34,891 nucleotides of DNA from a candidate division Zixibacteria bacterium RBG_16_53_22 (GTDB lineage: Bacteria > Zixibacteria > MSB-5A5 > UBA10806), in assembly GCA_001775395.1 (NCBI GenBank), contig MEWP01000054.1, positions 1-34,891 of the forward strand, given 5' to 3'. Each line of letters starts with the position of its first letter. The first letter of the stretch is position 1. Below are positions 22,186 to 30,265 of the stretch, in pieces. A program made the position numbers and the translations under genes. The notes beneath the pieces were generated by a model. The model was not told the origin of the DNA and searched no databases. It was given only the letters and a program-made list of their open reading frames with translations.

Positions 22186-23082
22186 CTAATAGGCTTGTTC
22201 GAGTTTCGATCTTATCAATTCTATATCCTGCAGATAAATTATCGGGGCGGTACCGACAAACTCCCTGAAATACATCTCCGCCATGGCTGAATCGCCAAGG
22301 GCTTCATAGAGCTCGCCCAGACGCTTCTTGGCGGCTATCAGGGCAGGCTCGAGCGCCAGGGCCTTCTGGAACTGGTCTATCGCTTCCTCGTAATTGTGCT
22401 CTTCGATCAAGATTTCCGCCAGATTGTAGCAAGCCGCCGCCATATCCGGTTCAAGTTGAATTGAGCGACGGGTATAAGTCGAGGCCGAATCGAGATGATC
22501 CATCCGACCCCAGACAGCGCCGATATTCAGCATCGCCTGGCTATCCAACGAATCAAAATCAATTGCCCGATGATAGTACCATAACGCTGAGTCATTCAAG
22601 CCCATCATGTCGAACGAATAGGCATAATCATAATAGAGGCTCTCGGGATACGGCATCAGGCTTATGGCCTTTGAAAGGTGGATATTCATGCTGTCGTACT
22701 GCGCGAAAATATCGAATAGGTAACCCAACCCTCGATATGGCGGCCAATAAAGGGTATCGGTCCGCAAGGCGCGATGATAATACTCTGTCGCCCTGGGTAT
22801 ATTGTCGTTCAAATCGTAAGCCAGGCCCAAAAGGTAAAGAAGTTCGGCATTCGGGTTATCATTGGATAGGCCGTTTTCAAGGACGACGATTGCCGAATCG
22901 TATTCCTCGGCCCGAATTAGCCCGCCGGCATCGGCCAACAATTCCTCGCGCCCCAGGTCGCTGGCCCGCAGAACGCTATCATGCGCGGGGCAAAAGATCC
23001 CGATGGCCGTAATTGACGGAAGATAGAAAAAAACCATGCAGGCGAAATATACATTCAAGAGATACCGCTTCCCCGATTCCAT
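22186..23082 (-). CDS. TPR-repeat protein with N-terminal membrane anchor or signal
   Basis: The product has 298 residues. A hydrophobic segment at about residues 8-32 acts as signal peptide or anchor; the Cys 31 context (IGIFCPAHD) is not a good lipobox. About seven TPRs follow, for example AELLYLLGLAYDLNDNIPRA, then ATEYYHRALRTDTLYWPPY, then YEEAIDQFQKALALEPA. It follows the ECF sigma factor gene by 153 bases on the same strand, and a hairpin lies between them. No catalytic motif is visible. Confidence 0.72.
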   Translation of the reverse strand: MESGKRYLLNVYFACMVFFYLPSITAIGIFCPAHDSVLRASDLGREELLADAGGLIRAEEYDSAIVVLENGLSNDNPNAELLYLLGLAYDLNDNIPRATEYYHRALRTDTLYWPPYRGLGYLFDIFAQYDSMNIHLSKAISLMPYPESLYYDYAYSFDMMGLNDSALWYYHRAIDFDSLDSQAMLNIGAVWGRMDHLDSASTYTRRSIQLEPDMAAACYNLAEILIEEHNYEEAIDQFQKALALEPALIAAKKRLGELYEALGDSAMAEMYFREFVGTAPIIYLQDIELIRSKLEQAY

Positions 23083-23181
23083 CGCTTATTTTATCGGAAA
23101 ATCGATTGGAAATATGAGGGAATGTTCTGCTCCCGGTTGCTTGCAACCTTTGCTTTGGTCACATTTGCCTCCCATAAATTT

Positions 23182-23208
23182 GGCGGCCGGGCATCATGCC
23201 CAGCCGCC
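23182..23208. other. Hairpin between the ECF sigma and TPR genes
   Basis: GGCGG..GGGCAT-C-ATGCCC..CCGCC forms a strong, nearly continuous stem. On the minus strand it starts 28 bases after the sigma factor stop codon and is followed only by AAATTTATG. It is a weak intrinsic terminator candidate for the sigma factor transcript. Confidence 0.5.
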
Positions 23209-23235
23209 ATATATAAAACCCATGGAATGTTTTGT

Positions 23236-23811
23236 CTAATTCAAATGCGCCATTGTCGCCGGATGAGTATCGCGGAGCTTGCGCTTGAGGAGAGTCCGGC
23301 CGCGCGAGAGGCGCGATCGCACCGTCCCCAGCGGGCATCCCAGATGCGTGGCGATATCCTGGTATGATAACCCGCGCAGATCCGACATGATAACCATCAC
23401 GCGATAGTCACCCGGGAGCGAATTTATCGCCTTCTTGATATGGTCGCTGACAAAATTGTCCAGCAGGTTATCGTCATCGATACCGGCCAGGTGCGATTCT
23501 TCGACCTCTGTCCTGACCTCCTCGCGTACCAACTCGTTGTTCAGCTCCTGGTGTTTGGGCGATTTTCTGGTCTTGTGATAGTAGTTGATATAGGTGTTGG
23601 TCATGATCCTGACCAGCCAGGCCAGGCAATTGGTGCCGCGACGGAACATATCGAAATTGCTGTAGGCTTTGAGATAGGTCTCCTGCACCAGGTCCTCGGA
23701 ATAGACAGAATCGTGCGTCAGCGCCTTGGCCAGGCCATAAAGATACTCCAGATGAACCACCGCGGCCTGCTCGAATTCGGTTGTCAGTCTCTCTTTGGAG
23801 AATTTTACCAT
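23236..23811 (-). CDS. RNA polymerase ECF-type sigma factor
   Basis: The product has 191 residues. Sigma region 2 lies at about 18-85 (YLYGLAKALTHDSVYSEDLV, QETYLKAYSNFDMFRRGTN, CLAWLVRIMTNTYINYYHK). Region 4 lies at about 130-180, with the helix-turn-helix in LRGLSYQDIATHLGCPLGTV followed by RSRLSRGRTLLKRKL. The GTNCLAWLxRIMTNTYIN core resembles the SigR/SigH (RpoE-like stress) subgroup, whose members are usually held by a zinc anti-sigma factor encoded next door. No anti-sigma gene follows; the next gene is a TPR protein. The rsbU-like phosphatase gene lies 382 bases upstream. Confidence 0.93.
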   Translation of the reverse strand: MVKFSKERLTTEFEQAAVVHLEYLYGLAKALTHDSVYSEDLVQETYLKAYSNFDMFRRGTNCLAWLVRIMTNTYINYYHKTRKSPKHQELNNELVREEVRTEVEESHLAGIDDDNLLDNFVSDHIKKAINSLPGDYRVMVIMSDLRGLSYQDIATHLGCPLGTVRSRLSRGRTLLKRKLRDTHPATMAHLN

Positions 23812-24193
23812 TTCGCCTACCTCGGATTATCCGGTTTCAGGATTGCGCTCTCTTGTTCAAGCCTTTTTGTCCAGTGGGACTAACTGCGGATCGTCTTTTC
23901 CGGTATCGCCTTGCCTCTCTTAAACGAGGGGCCATCGTTTGTTCTACGATGGCCCCACCCAAAGTAACTGAGGGGAGAGAAGCAAACTACGCCCCAGACC
24001 ATCTCAATTACCGTGCCAAAATGATAGAAATTGTAAGTTCTTTAGATTCAGCAAGTTACGATACAGGGGTCTTTTGGGAATCATGAATTTTGTGTTATTA
24101 AGTTAGGCGAATTTCTTGTGTTATGATAAGGCGCTATAGAACAATAACTTAGTCCTGAGAACTTGTGTGGAGATTTGTAACAGGTGTGTGACT
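23812..24193. other. 382-base intergenic region with a perfect 11-bp hairpin
   Basis: No convincing gene is seen on either strand. The clearest structure is GGGGCCATCGT (23928-23938) with ACGATGGCCCC (23946-23956): an 11-bp perfect stem with a 7-base loop. Neither side has a real T-run, so it is not a standard terminator. On the minus strand it would lie in the leader of the sigma factor mRNA, about 117 bases before the ATG. A near sigma-54 match (TGGCAC-GGTAA-TTGAG, about 24004-24020) lacks the -12 C. Confidence 0.5.
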
Positions 24194-25954
24194 CTACAAC
24201 GTCTTGAGAACAACCAGAGTCAGGTCATCCATCTCGGCTTGCTTGGAGGCGTATTTATTTACGCAGTCGACAATATAATTGACGATCTCTTTGGAACTGC
24301 GCTCCTTCGATTCCTCCAGGCAGGCTAATAGCCGCGCCACCCCGAACTCCTCGTCACGGTCATTCTTTGCCTCGGTGACACCGTCGGTGTAAAATAGCAG
24401 GATATCTCCGGTGCTAAGAGAGATCGGCCTTTCCTCGTAAGTTGAATTGGGAAAAGTACCGAGCGCCAGCCCGCCCTCACTGAGTTGCTCGACTCTACCG
24501 TCAGCCCGTCTGAGAACCGGCGGATTATGGCCGGCGTTCGAAAAGGTCAGCACCCTGTGCTTGGAATCGAGAACCGAATATATCGCTGTCACATAATTTC
24601 CCCGTTCCAGCGATTCGTAAAGCAGATTATTTACCTTCATCAAGATGGCCCTGATGGCGAAATTATTCCTGATTTCGGCTTTCAAGCTGGCCCGGAAAGC
24701 CGCCATGATAAGCGCTGCCGGTATCCCCTTCCCGGAAACGTCGCCGATGGCCACACCGAGGTGATTTTCCACTATTGGAATGAAATCGTAATAATCGCCG
24801 CCGACATCGGCCGAGGGTATATTAATCCCGGAGATATCAAAGCCGCTTACCATCGGGTCCTGGGACGGCAGGAATGTCATTTGGATACGTCTGGCAATCA
24901 TGAGCTCATCGGCCAATTTCCTTGACGCCATTCTCTCATTGTAGAGCCGGGCCCGCTCGATTGAGATTGTGGCCAGGCTGGCGAACGCCGTGAGCAGGTC
25001 GAGATCGTGCTGGCTATAGGCCCCGGCCTTGTCGCTTTCGAGGTTGAATGCTCCAATCACCGTTTCGCCGACTTTGAGCGGCACCGCCATTTCCGATCTC
25101 GTCTGAGTCCTGAAGGCGATATAATCCGGATTGCTGGTAACGTCGGATACAATTATGCCCTGCCCGGTCTCGGCCACCCGCCCCGTGATCCCCTGCCCTA
25201 TTTTCAAATGAAGTTTGTCCTGCATGGTATCCGGCAGTCCGCATCCCACAACCTGCTTGATAGTTCCAGAGTGTGGATCGAGCAGATAAATGACCGCCGT
25301 GTCGAACCTGATTACCCGCCCCAGGTTTTCCAGTATCTTGTCAAGCAATTCATCCAAATCGAAAGTGGTGGACAGGGCGATTCCGACCTCATACAGCGAC
25401 TTCGCTTCCCTCGAACCGCGGATAGCCTCTTCGAGAATCCAGGAATTGCGCAAAGTAAGGGCCACGTGACCGGCCATCAGCGCCAGTCTGCTCAATTCGT
25501 CATCCGAAAATCCGTCGGTTTTCCTGCTGTTGAGAGCCTGGATGACACCGAAATACTCTCCGCCGGCGAAAAGTGGAGCGCTGATGATGTTCCGCGGTTT
25601 GAAATCGAAGCAAGTTCCGATCGACGAGAAAAAGGCCTGGTCGCTGGCCAGGTCGTTGACCAGGACCGGGATGCGGTTTGAATCGCGCCAGCCGATAAGA
25701 TCCTCGGTGCATTTACGGGCAATCGACCTAACCTCGCCGGAATTGCATGACATCGAATAAGAACTCAGGGCGTATACCCGTTGATCCAGAAGGATGACGT
25801 TGGCGGCCTCGCAATCGAACCTCTTGGTCAACACGCCGATGACATTCCTGACAGCCGTTCTGATCCGCAGATCGGAGTTTATCTCTGTCAGGTCGTCGAG
25901 AAGCGGCATCGGCCAGCCCAATTCACGTTGAGTATTATCTAAATGCAAATTCAT
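24194..25954 (-). CDS. GAF-GAF-PP2C (SpoIIE/RsbU-type) serine/threonine phosphatase
   Basis: The product has 586 residues with two GAF sensor domains at about 25-175 and 185-340 and a short coiled linker (NERMASRKLADELMIARRIQ). A PP2C/SpoIIE phosphatase domain follows at about 375-586. Metal-binding aspartates are present in DVGGDYYDF, VAIGDVSGKG, YTDGVTEA and EMDDLTLVV. Such proteins dephosphorylate STAS-domain anti-anti-sigma factors in partner-switching control. No RsbW-type kinase or STAS gene is in the window. AAGGA precedes the ATG, and a terminator-like hairpin lies between that site and the upstream promoter. Confidence 0.92.
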   Translation of the reverse strand: MNLHLDNTQRELGWPMPLLDDLTEINSDLRIRTAVRNVIGVLTKRFDCEAANVILLDQRVYALSSYSMSCNSGEVRSIARKCTEDLIGWRDSNRIPVLVNDLASDQAFFSSIGTCFDFKPRNIISAPLFAGGEYFGVIQALNSRKTDGFSDDELSRLALMAGHVALTLRNSWILEEAIRGSREAKSLYEVGIALSTTFDLDELLDKILENLGRVIRFDTAVIYLLDPHSGTIKQVVGCGLPDTMQDKLHLKIGQGITGRVAETGQGIIVSDVTSNPDYIAFRTQTRSEMAVPLKVGETVIGAFNLESDKAGAYSQHDLDLLTAFASLATISIERARLYNERMASRKLADELMIARRIQMTFLPSQDPMVSGFDISGINIPSADVGGDYYDFIPIVENHLGVAIGDVSGKGIPAALIMAAFRASLKAEIRNNFAIRAILMKVNNLLYESLERGNYVTAIYSVLDSKHRVLTFSNAGHNPPVLRRADGRVEQLSEGGLALGTFPNSTYEERPISLSTGDILLFYTDGVTEAKNDRDEEFGVARLLACLEESKERSSKEIVNYIVDCVNKYASKQAEMDDLTLVVLKTL

Positions 25955-25964
25955 TGCCAGTCCT

Positions 25965-25998
25965 TACGAAAACAGCCGCCGAGGATTTCAGCGGCTGG
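25965..25998 (-). terminator. Terminator/attenuator hairpin between the GWxTD operon and the phosphatase
   Basis: On the minus strand AGCCGC (25991-25996) pairs with GCGGCT (25974-25979) and is followed by GTTTTC. It ends the large export operon. Because a promoter-like site (26002-26030) lies before it, it could also attenuate phosphatase expression. Confidence 0.6.
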
Positions 25999-26001
25999 CC
26001 T

Positions 26002-26030
26002 TATATATACTAAATCCCGCCCTAACGCAA
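26002..26030 (-). promoter_or_regulatory. Weak sigma-70-like promoter for the phosphatase gene
   Basis: On the minus strand TTGCGT (26025-26030) and TATATA (26002-26007) have a 17-base spacer. The -10 box is good and the -35 box poor. Confidence 0.3.
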
Positions 26031-26055
26031 TCAGATAAGCGGGCCAATTGCCGTT

Positions 26056-27462
26056 CTATCTATGATCCCAGAGAAATTTGACCTTGTTCTCCCAGTCGTA
26101 ATCTTTGATTTCGTCGCTCTTGGACGAGTGCAGCAGCGTGTAGTCGCCCCCCGTCTCATAGTCGACGAAGACAAAATATACACCGCCTTCCAGGCCGCTA
26201 TACCACCAGCGCTCCCAGCCACGGGCCTCGGGCGACGGGGTAAATCGCTCGACCTCCGTGGGCTCGCCATAGATTATATACACGCGCCCGCGATCCGATC
26301 GCCATCCCGCGCTCCCCCCCTGAAACCGACTGAAATTATCGCTGGCGTACTTGAATCTCTTGTAATGCTCCAATTGAAATTCGTTTTGAGGGGTCGAGGG
26401 GTCGGGATCGCGCCTGGCCCAGAAATCCTTCTGGAACGACGCTCTGCCCTCCAGCGGCAGAGACTCGAAAAGCCGCATCTCATCGGACGTGGCGATAAAT
26501 GTAATTTCGTCATGAAATTTCTTGGAATCCTCCTCGGATGTGATATTCACGGCCTCGGGGAATTCCTTCATTATCCCCTGAAGCATCGTGGTTCGCGCCA
26601 CCGCTCGAGGTATCGAGACCGTGAAGCTGCTCATCCGCGTAGACAAGCTGTCACCATCGACCAACGTCACCCTAAGCCCGTATATTCCCGCCTGAAGCGA
26701 ATCGATGCTGAACTGCGAAGAAATGACGGCGGATTCGCCCGGTTTCTGGTAAGTCAACGTTGGATGTTTTTTTACGACACTACCGTTGACGTCAACTACC
26801 TCTATCGCCACATGAAAGACGCTGTCGGCAACCGAGGTCGTATCGAGACCATAGGCCTCGGTGTAGAACTGACCGAGCCGGGACTCCAAAGCGAATTCAT
26901 GCGACGGGTTAGGCATGACCCTGATACCATTCTTCACAAACCGGCCGGCCGTATCAGGCTTGATCTCGTAGGCGAATTCAATTGTGGACAATTCAGGGCC
27001 CGCCCCTGCAAAAGCCGGTATCTCCATGGGAAAAGCTGTTCGCCCGGTATTCCCATCGTTTGATGCCTCCAGCTCGACCAGGTAATGCCCAAATGGAATA
27101 ATATCGGCGAGCATGTCGGTAATCAGGAATCCGCTCTGGGCCAGGGATGACAGCTTGTCTATTCGATTACCGGCCGTCCAACTGGCGGTATCCAGTGTCG
27201 TCCCGTTGGTGTCCTTGAGCGTAAGCCTGAAATCGATCAAGGCCACATACCCGTTCTCATCGGGCTGAAACTTCAACTGGCTGCGGTTCAGGTTGTAATG
27301 GATTTCGACATAGGCCGAAGTGGTATCTCCCTGGTAACGAAAGGCCGCGTAATCGGCCTCGAGCGTAAGACGGCCGGGACCCCGGGAATCAGAGTAGCCC
27401 GTTATGGCAAGAATCAGCCAGAAGATGGTTGCATTAATTACTTTCCACCTTATCTTGGTCAT
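26056..27462 (-). CDS. GWxTD-domain protein, variant motif GWRSD
   Basis: The product has 468 residues with a secretion signal at about residues 8-24. Beta-rich repeats follow (about 30-290), with segments such as YVEIHYNLNRSQLKF and IYGLRVTLVDGD. The C-terminal GWxTD domain (about 315-440) reads FIATSDEMRLFESL, then FWARRDPDPSTPQNEFQLEH, then YKRFKYASDNFSRF, and then the motif GWRSDRGRVYIIYGEPTE at about 386-403. The family usually has Thr where this copy has Ser. GWxTD proteins have no established function and are largely confined to the FCB group and relatives. Its ATG overlaps the stop of the other GWxTD gene by four bases, and the two close the export operon. Confidence 0.85.
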   Translation of the reverse strand: MTKIRWKVINATIFWLILAITGYSDSRGPGRLTLEADYAAFRYQGDTTSAYVEIHYNLNRSQLKFQPDENGYVALIDFRLTLKDTNGTTLDTASWTAGNRIDKLSSLAQSGFLITDMLADIIPFGHYLVELEASNDGNTGRTAFPMEIPAFAGAGPELSTIEFAYEIKPDTAGRFVKNGIRVMPNPSHEFALESRLGQFYTEAYGLDTTSVADSVFHVAIEVVDVNGSVVKKHPTLTYQKPGESAVISSQFSIDSLQAGIYGLRVTLVDGDSLSTRMSSFTVSIPRAVARTTMLQGIMKEFPEAVNITSEEDSKKFHDEITFIATSDEMRLFESLPLEGRASFQKDFWARRDPDPSTPQNEFQLEHYKRFKYASDNFSRFQGGSAGWRSDRGRVYIIYGEPTEVERFTPSPEARGWERWWYSGLEGGVYFVFVDYETGGDYTLLHSSKSDEIKDYDWENKVKFLWDHR

Positions 27463-28757
27463 CGAAATTTCCTCGTATCCCCATCATACGGATAAATGAG
27501 CTCATATTCCCCATATCCATTGACATCGACGAATCTGAAGACGCGCCTCAGGTTGTAATAATACCAGAACTGGTACGGCTTGGCATCGATATCGAAAGGA
27601 TGTCGTTCTATCTCATCCGGCGGACCATATGTGATATAGACCATGCCCATATCGGTCTTCCAGCCGTCACGCCCAAAATGCCCAAAGTTCAAATCGGCAT
27701 AGCGCAGGCGTTTGTAGTATTCATCCTTTTTTTCATTCTCGGTCGTTGTCGGGGTCGGGTCCTGCGATTTCCAGAACTCGTCCCAGAGCCTGAGCCTGTC
27801 TTCCTCCAAAGCGTCATGAAGATGTTTCATCTGGTCGCTGGTGGCGATATAGCGAAGTTGCTCGACCGCCGTTTTGTAGTCGTTCTTGACAAGCCCTGAC
27901 GCCGACCAGGCGATTTTGAAATCATCCTCCCTTGAAAGCTTCAGGTCATTTCCGGGCGACTTGATTGTCAGTTCCACCCGATACTCCCCGGGCAGGAGAT
28001 CGTTGACGGCAATCCTCTCGAGATGAGATGTCATCTGCCCGTCCGATGGGAACATGGAGGAATCGGAGATAAGTTTCTTGTCGCGGTCAAGAATATCGCA
28101 AGTGGCCAGATATTCTCCTTGAAAATCGGGCTGATTATAAATCTCGTAATAGATCATGACCTCCGGCTCGCCTTCGCCATAAATGCGGGAAACGGATGGT
28201 ATCATCCGCAGACCCGACCTGACGAACTGCGAGTCCTCGGTCACCGATGTTACCTCCCTGATGAATTCAAGGCCCGAGAGCTCCGGCATTTCCTTGCCAA
28301 AATCCTTAAGCTTAAGATCATCCTTCACCGGCGCGATAAGCTCGCCGGAGCCGGGGTCGCTCAGGCGGGCGATAAGTTGATACTCATCGGGGAGAAGGTT
28401 GAACGAGACCCGATTGATGATGAAATCATCCTTGGAAATGCTGGCCTCGTAGCTCTCGGCCACGATCTCGCCCTCGTTCGAGGTGCCGGTCACCTGTTTG
28501 CCTTTCCTGTTGACTATTATATCCACTACGTATTCGGCCTTGAACTTCTCGCCCCATTTATGGAACGGCAATAGCGACGAGTAGATTTTGTAATATATTT
28601 CGACTTCGAGGCTGTCCGATTGTGACTGGCGAAATACGGCATGGTCGACCCAAAAGGGTTGCTGAGCCAGCTCATCGGTTATTCCGGGGTTATCCTGCGC
28701 CGCCGCCGAGGAGTATGCCGCAACAGCGATTACAATCATGGAGCAAATTGTGCGCAT
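27459..28757 (-). CDS. GWxTD-domain protein, canonical motif GWKTD
   Basis: The product has 432 residues from the chosen ATG. The signal peptide, MRTICSMIVIAVAAYSSAAA, ends at a good cleavage site. A beta-rich region (about 30-280) leads to a C-terminal domain with YIATSDQMKHLHDAL, then EFWKSQDPTPTTTENEKKDE, then YYKRLRYADLNFGHF, and the motif GWKTDMGMVYITYGPPDE (about 365-382). The longer reading frame (to 28811) starts with TTG and lacks a ribosome site. An ATG at 28769 is an alternative, but 28757 has AAGGG just upstream and an uninterrupted signal. It lies 96 bases after permease 2 and is coupled to the second GWxTD gene. Confidence 0.85.
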   Translation of the reverse strand: MRTICSMIVIAVAAYSSAAAQDNPGITDELAQQPFWVDHAVFRQSQSDSLEVEIYYKIYSSLLPFHKWGEKFKAEYVVDIIVNRKGKQVTGTSNEGEIVAESYEASISKDDFIINRVSFNLLPDEYQLIARLSDPGSGELIAPVKDDLKLKDFGKEMPELSGLEFIREVTSVTEDSQFVRSGLRMIPSVSRIYGEGEPEVMIYYEIYNQPDFQGEYLATCDILDRDKKLISDSSMFPSDGQMTSHLERIAVNDLLPGEYRVELTIKSPGNDLKLSREDDFKIAWSASGLVKNDYKTAVEQLRYIATSDQMKHLHDALEEDRLRLWDEFWKSQDPTPTTTENEKKDEYYKRLRYADLNFGHFGRDGWKTDMGMVYITYGPPDEIERHPFDIDAKPYQFWYYYNLRRVFRFVDVNGYGEYELIYPYDGDTRKFR

Positions 28758-28853
28758 ATGACCCTTCATATTACAGGGTTGAGGATTATGCAAGAAAAAA
28801 CCATCATTCAATCGTTTTAACTTGTGAAGGTCGGGGTTTGTTTCGCGCCGATA

Positions 28854-30095
28854 TCACTCATATCTCAGGCATTCGATCGGATCGAGCCGGGAGGCTCTGG
28901 CCGCCGGGTAGATGCCGAAAACCAGCGCCACGCCAACCGAGAAACAAAATCCAATCAAAATCCAGAGGATGGAAATGTCGGCCGGAAGCGCGGTGGTTGC
29001 TCCAATAATCTGCCCGGCCGCCAGGCCCAATATTATGCCAAGCAGTCCCCCCAGCCCCGAAAGCGCCATGGCCTCAATCAGGAATTGCCAGAGGATATTC
29101 CTTCTCCGGGCCCCTACCGCCATGCGGATACCTATCTCCTTGGTCCTTTCGGTCACCGAGACCAGCATGATATTCATCACGCCGACCCCGCCGACCAGGA
29201 GTCCAATCGAGGAGATCACAATCATCACCAGCCAGATCGCTTGAGTGATCTTGCTCCAGATTTCAAGTAGATTTTCCTGCGTGAAAACGGCGAAGTCATC
29301 CGGGTCGTCATATTTCAGGCCGTGGCGGCGGCGCATAACCTCGGTCACCTGATCTATCGCTGTCGGCATGATCTGCGGCGAGGCCGCCTTCAATGTCAGC
29401 CAGAGCTCCTTCTCCTCGGGGTGAATCTTCTCGAATGTGCCATAGGGAATTGCAATGAATCGATTCTCGTCGCTGCCGGCAAATGCCTCGCGCTTGCCCA
29501 TGACACCGACCACGGCAAATTTGTCGTTGTTAACCTGGATTATCCGGCCTAAAGCGTCCTCGCCGAGAAAAAGCTTGTCGGCAACGTCAAACCCGATAAC
29601 GGCCACCTTGGCGCGCGATCTGACCTCGCCATCGTCGAAAAAACGTCCTTTCGCGACATATGCATTGCGGACAATCTCGTAATCGGGAAGGGTGCCAAAG
29701 AAGCTCGGATTCTTGATCTCGCGATCCCTGTATTTCGCGATATTGCCGCCGGGCCCGAAATAGAAATTTTGAGGCGCCGCGGCCACAATTGCAGGGCAGG
29801 CTTCCATGATCGCCTCGGAATCGTCAAACGTTATGCCCTTGCGCCGCCGCTCCGAGGCCGGCCTGTGTCCCATGACAATGCCCGGCTTGTATTTCGATAC
29901 GTAAATGACATTCGACCCCAGCGACTCGATCTGCCTCGTCATGGAATTGTTGAGCCCGGTGATTACCGAAACCACCGTCAGAATGGTAAAAACCCCGATG
30001 AGCACGCCGAGGACAGTCAAAAACGAACGCAGCTTGTGCGCCCGAAATGTGCCCAGGGCCAACCAGAGGGCCTCTCTGATTTCGTGAAACGTCAT
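28854..30095 (-). CDS. MacB-type ABC transporter permease, copy 2
   Basis: The product has 413 residues. TM1 lies at about 22-45 (LRSFLTVLGVLIGVFTILTV). A large periplasmic MacB core follows (about 48-285), then three C-terminal TMs (about 290-395). The FtsX motif is present as SVTERTKEIGIRMAVGARRR, followed by NILWQFLIEAMALSGLGG. It would pair with permease 1 and the single ATPase to form an export complex with the adaptor and TolC. The ATG overlaps the stop of the 57-aa gene by four bases. It is similar to copy 1 but with different periplasmic sequence, suggesting a heterodimer. Confidence 0.93.
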   Translation of the reverse strand: MTFHEIREALWLALGTFRAHKLRSFLTVLGVLIGVFTILTVVSVITGLNNSMTRQIESLGSNVIYVSKYKPGIVMGHRPASERRRKGITFDDSEAIMEACPAIVAAAPQNFYFGPGGNIAKYRDREIKNPSFFGTLPDYEIVRNAYVAKGRFFDDGEVRSRAKVAVIGFDVADKLFLGEDALGRIIQVNNDKFAVVGVMGKREAFAGSDENRFIAIPYGTFEKIHPEEKELWLTLKAASPQIMPTAIDQVTEVMRRRHGLKYDDPDDFAVFTQENLLEIWSKITQAIWLVMIVISSIGLLVGGVGVMNIMLVSVTERTKEIGIRMAVGARRRNILWQFLIEAMALSGLGGLLGIILGLAAGQIIGATTALPADISILWILIGFCFSVGVALVFGIYPAARASRLDPIECLRYE

Positions 30096-30265
30096 CGTTT
30101 TCTTCTAACTAATAAAAATACGCAACCCCACACCAGGAAGAGCTCAACAATGGGCAGGATCGATGTCGATACTTTCATTTCGTCGGATGCCCAATTGGCG
30201 AGCACCAGTATCGTCAATATTGTCGCCAGCCCGAAAACCGGGATATATAAACGCCTGGGCCTCAT
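30092..30265 (-). CDS. 57-aa two-TM membrane protein between the two permease genes
   Basis: This gene encodes 57 residues: a basic start (MRPRRLY), a hydrophobic helix (IPVFGLATILTILVLANW), a short polar stretch (ASDEMKVST), a second hydrophobic helix (ILPIVELFLVWGCVFLLV) and a basic end (RRKR). Both ends show ATGA overlaps: its ATG overlaps the permease 1 stop and its TGA overlaps the permease 2 start. This exact double coupling, together with the membrane pattern, makes it a real gene. No family is recognised. A small subunit or regulator of the ABC complex is a reasonable inference. Confidence 0.82.
   Translation of the reverse strand: MRPRRLYIPVFGLATILTILVLANWASDEMKVSTSILPIVELFLVWGCVFLLVRRKR

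Noticed and set aside
23093-23164. 23-codon GTG-started minus-strand frame before the TPR gene with GGGAGG upstream
   Set aside because: The ribosome site is good, but the peptide has no recognisable property and could be chance; evidence is too thin to list as a gene.
24004-24020. Near sigma-54 site upstream of the ECF sigma gene (TGGCAC-GGTAA-TTGAG, minus strand)
   Set aside because: The -24 box is perfect, but the invariant -12 GC is GA, which usually abolishes sigma-54 binding.
23946-24086. 45-codon plus-strand reading frame starting in the 23928-23956 hairpin
   Set aside because: No ribosome site, the ATG lies inside the stem, and the composition shows no domain, signal peptide or TM segment.
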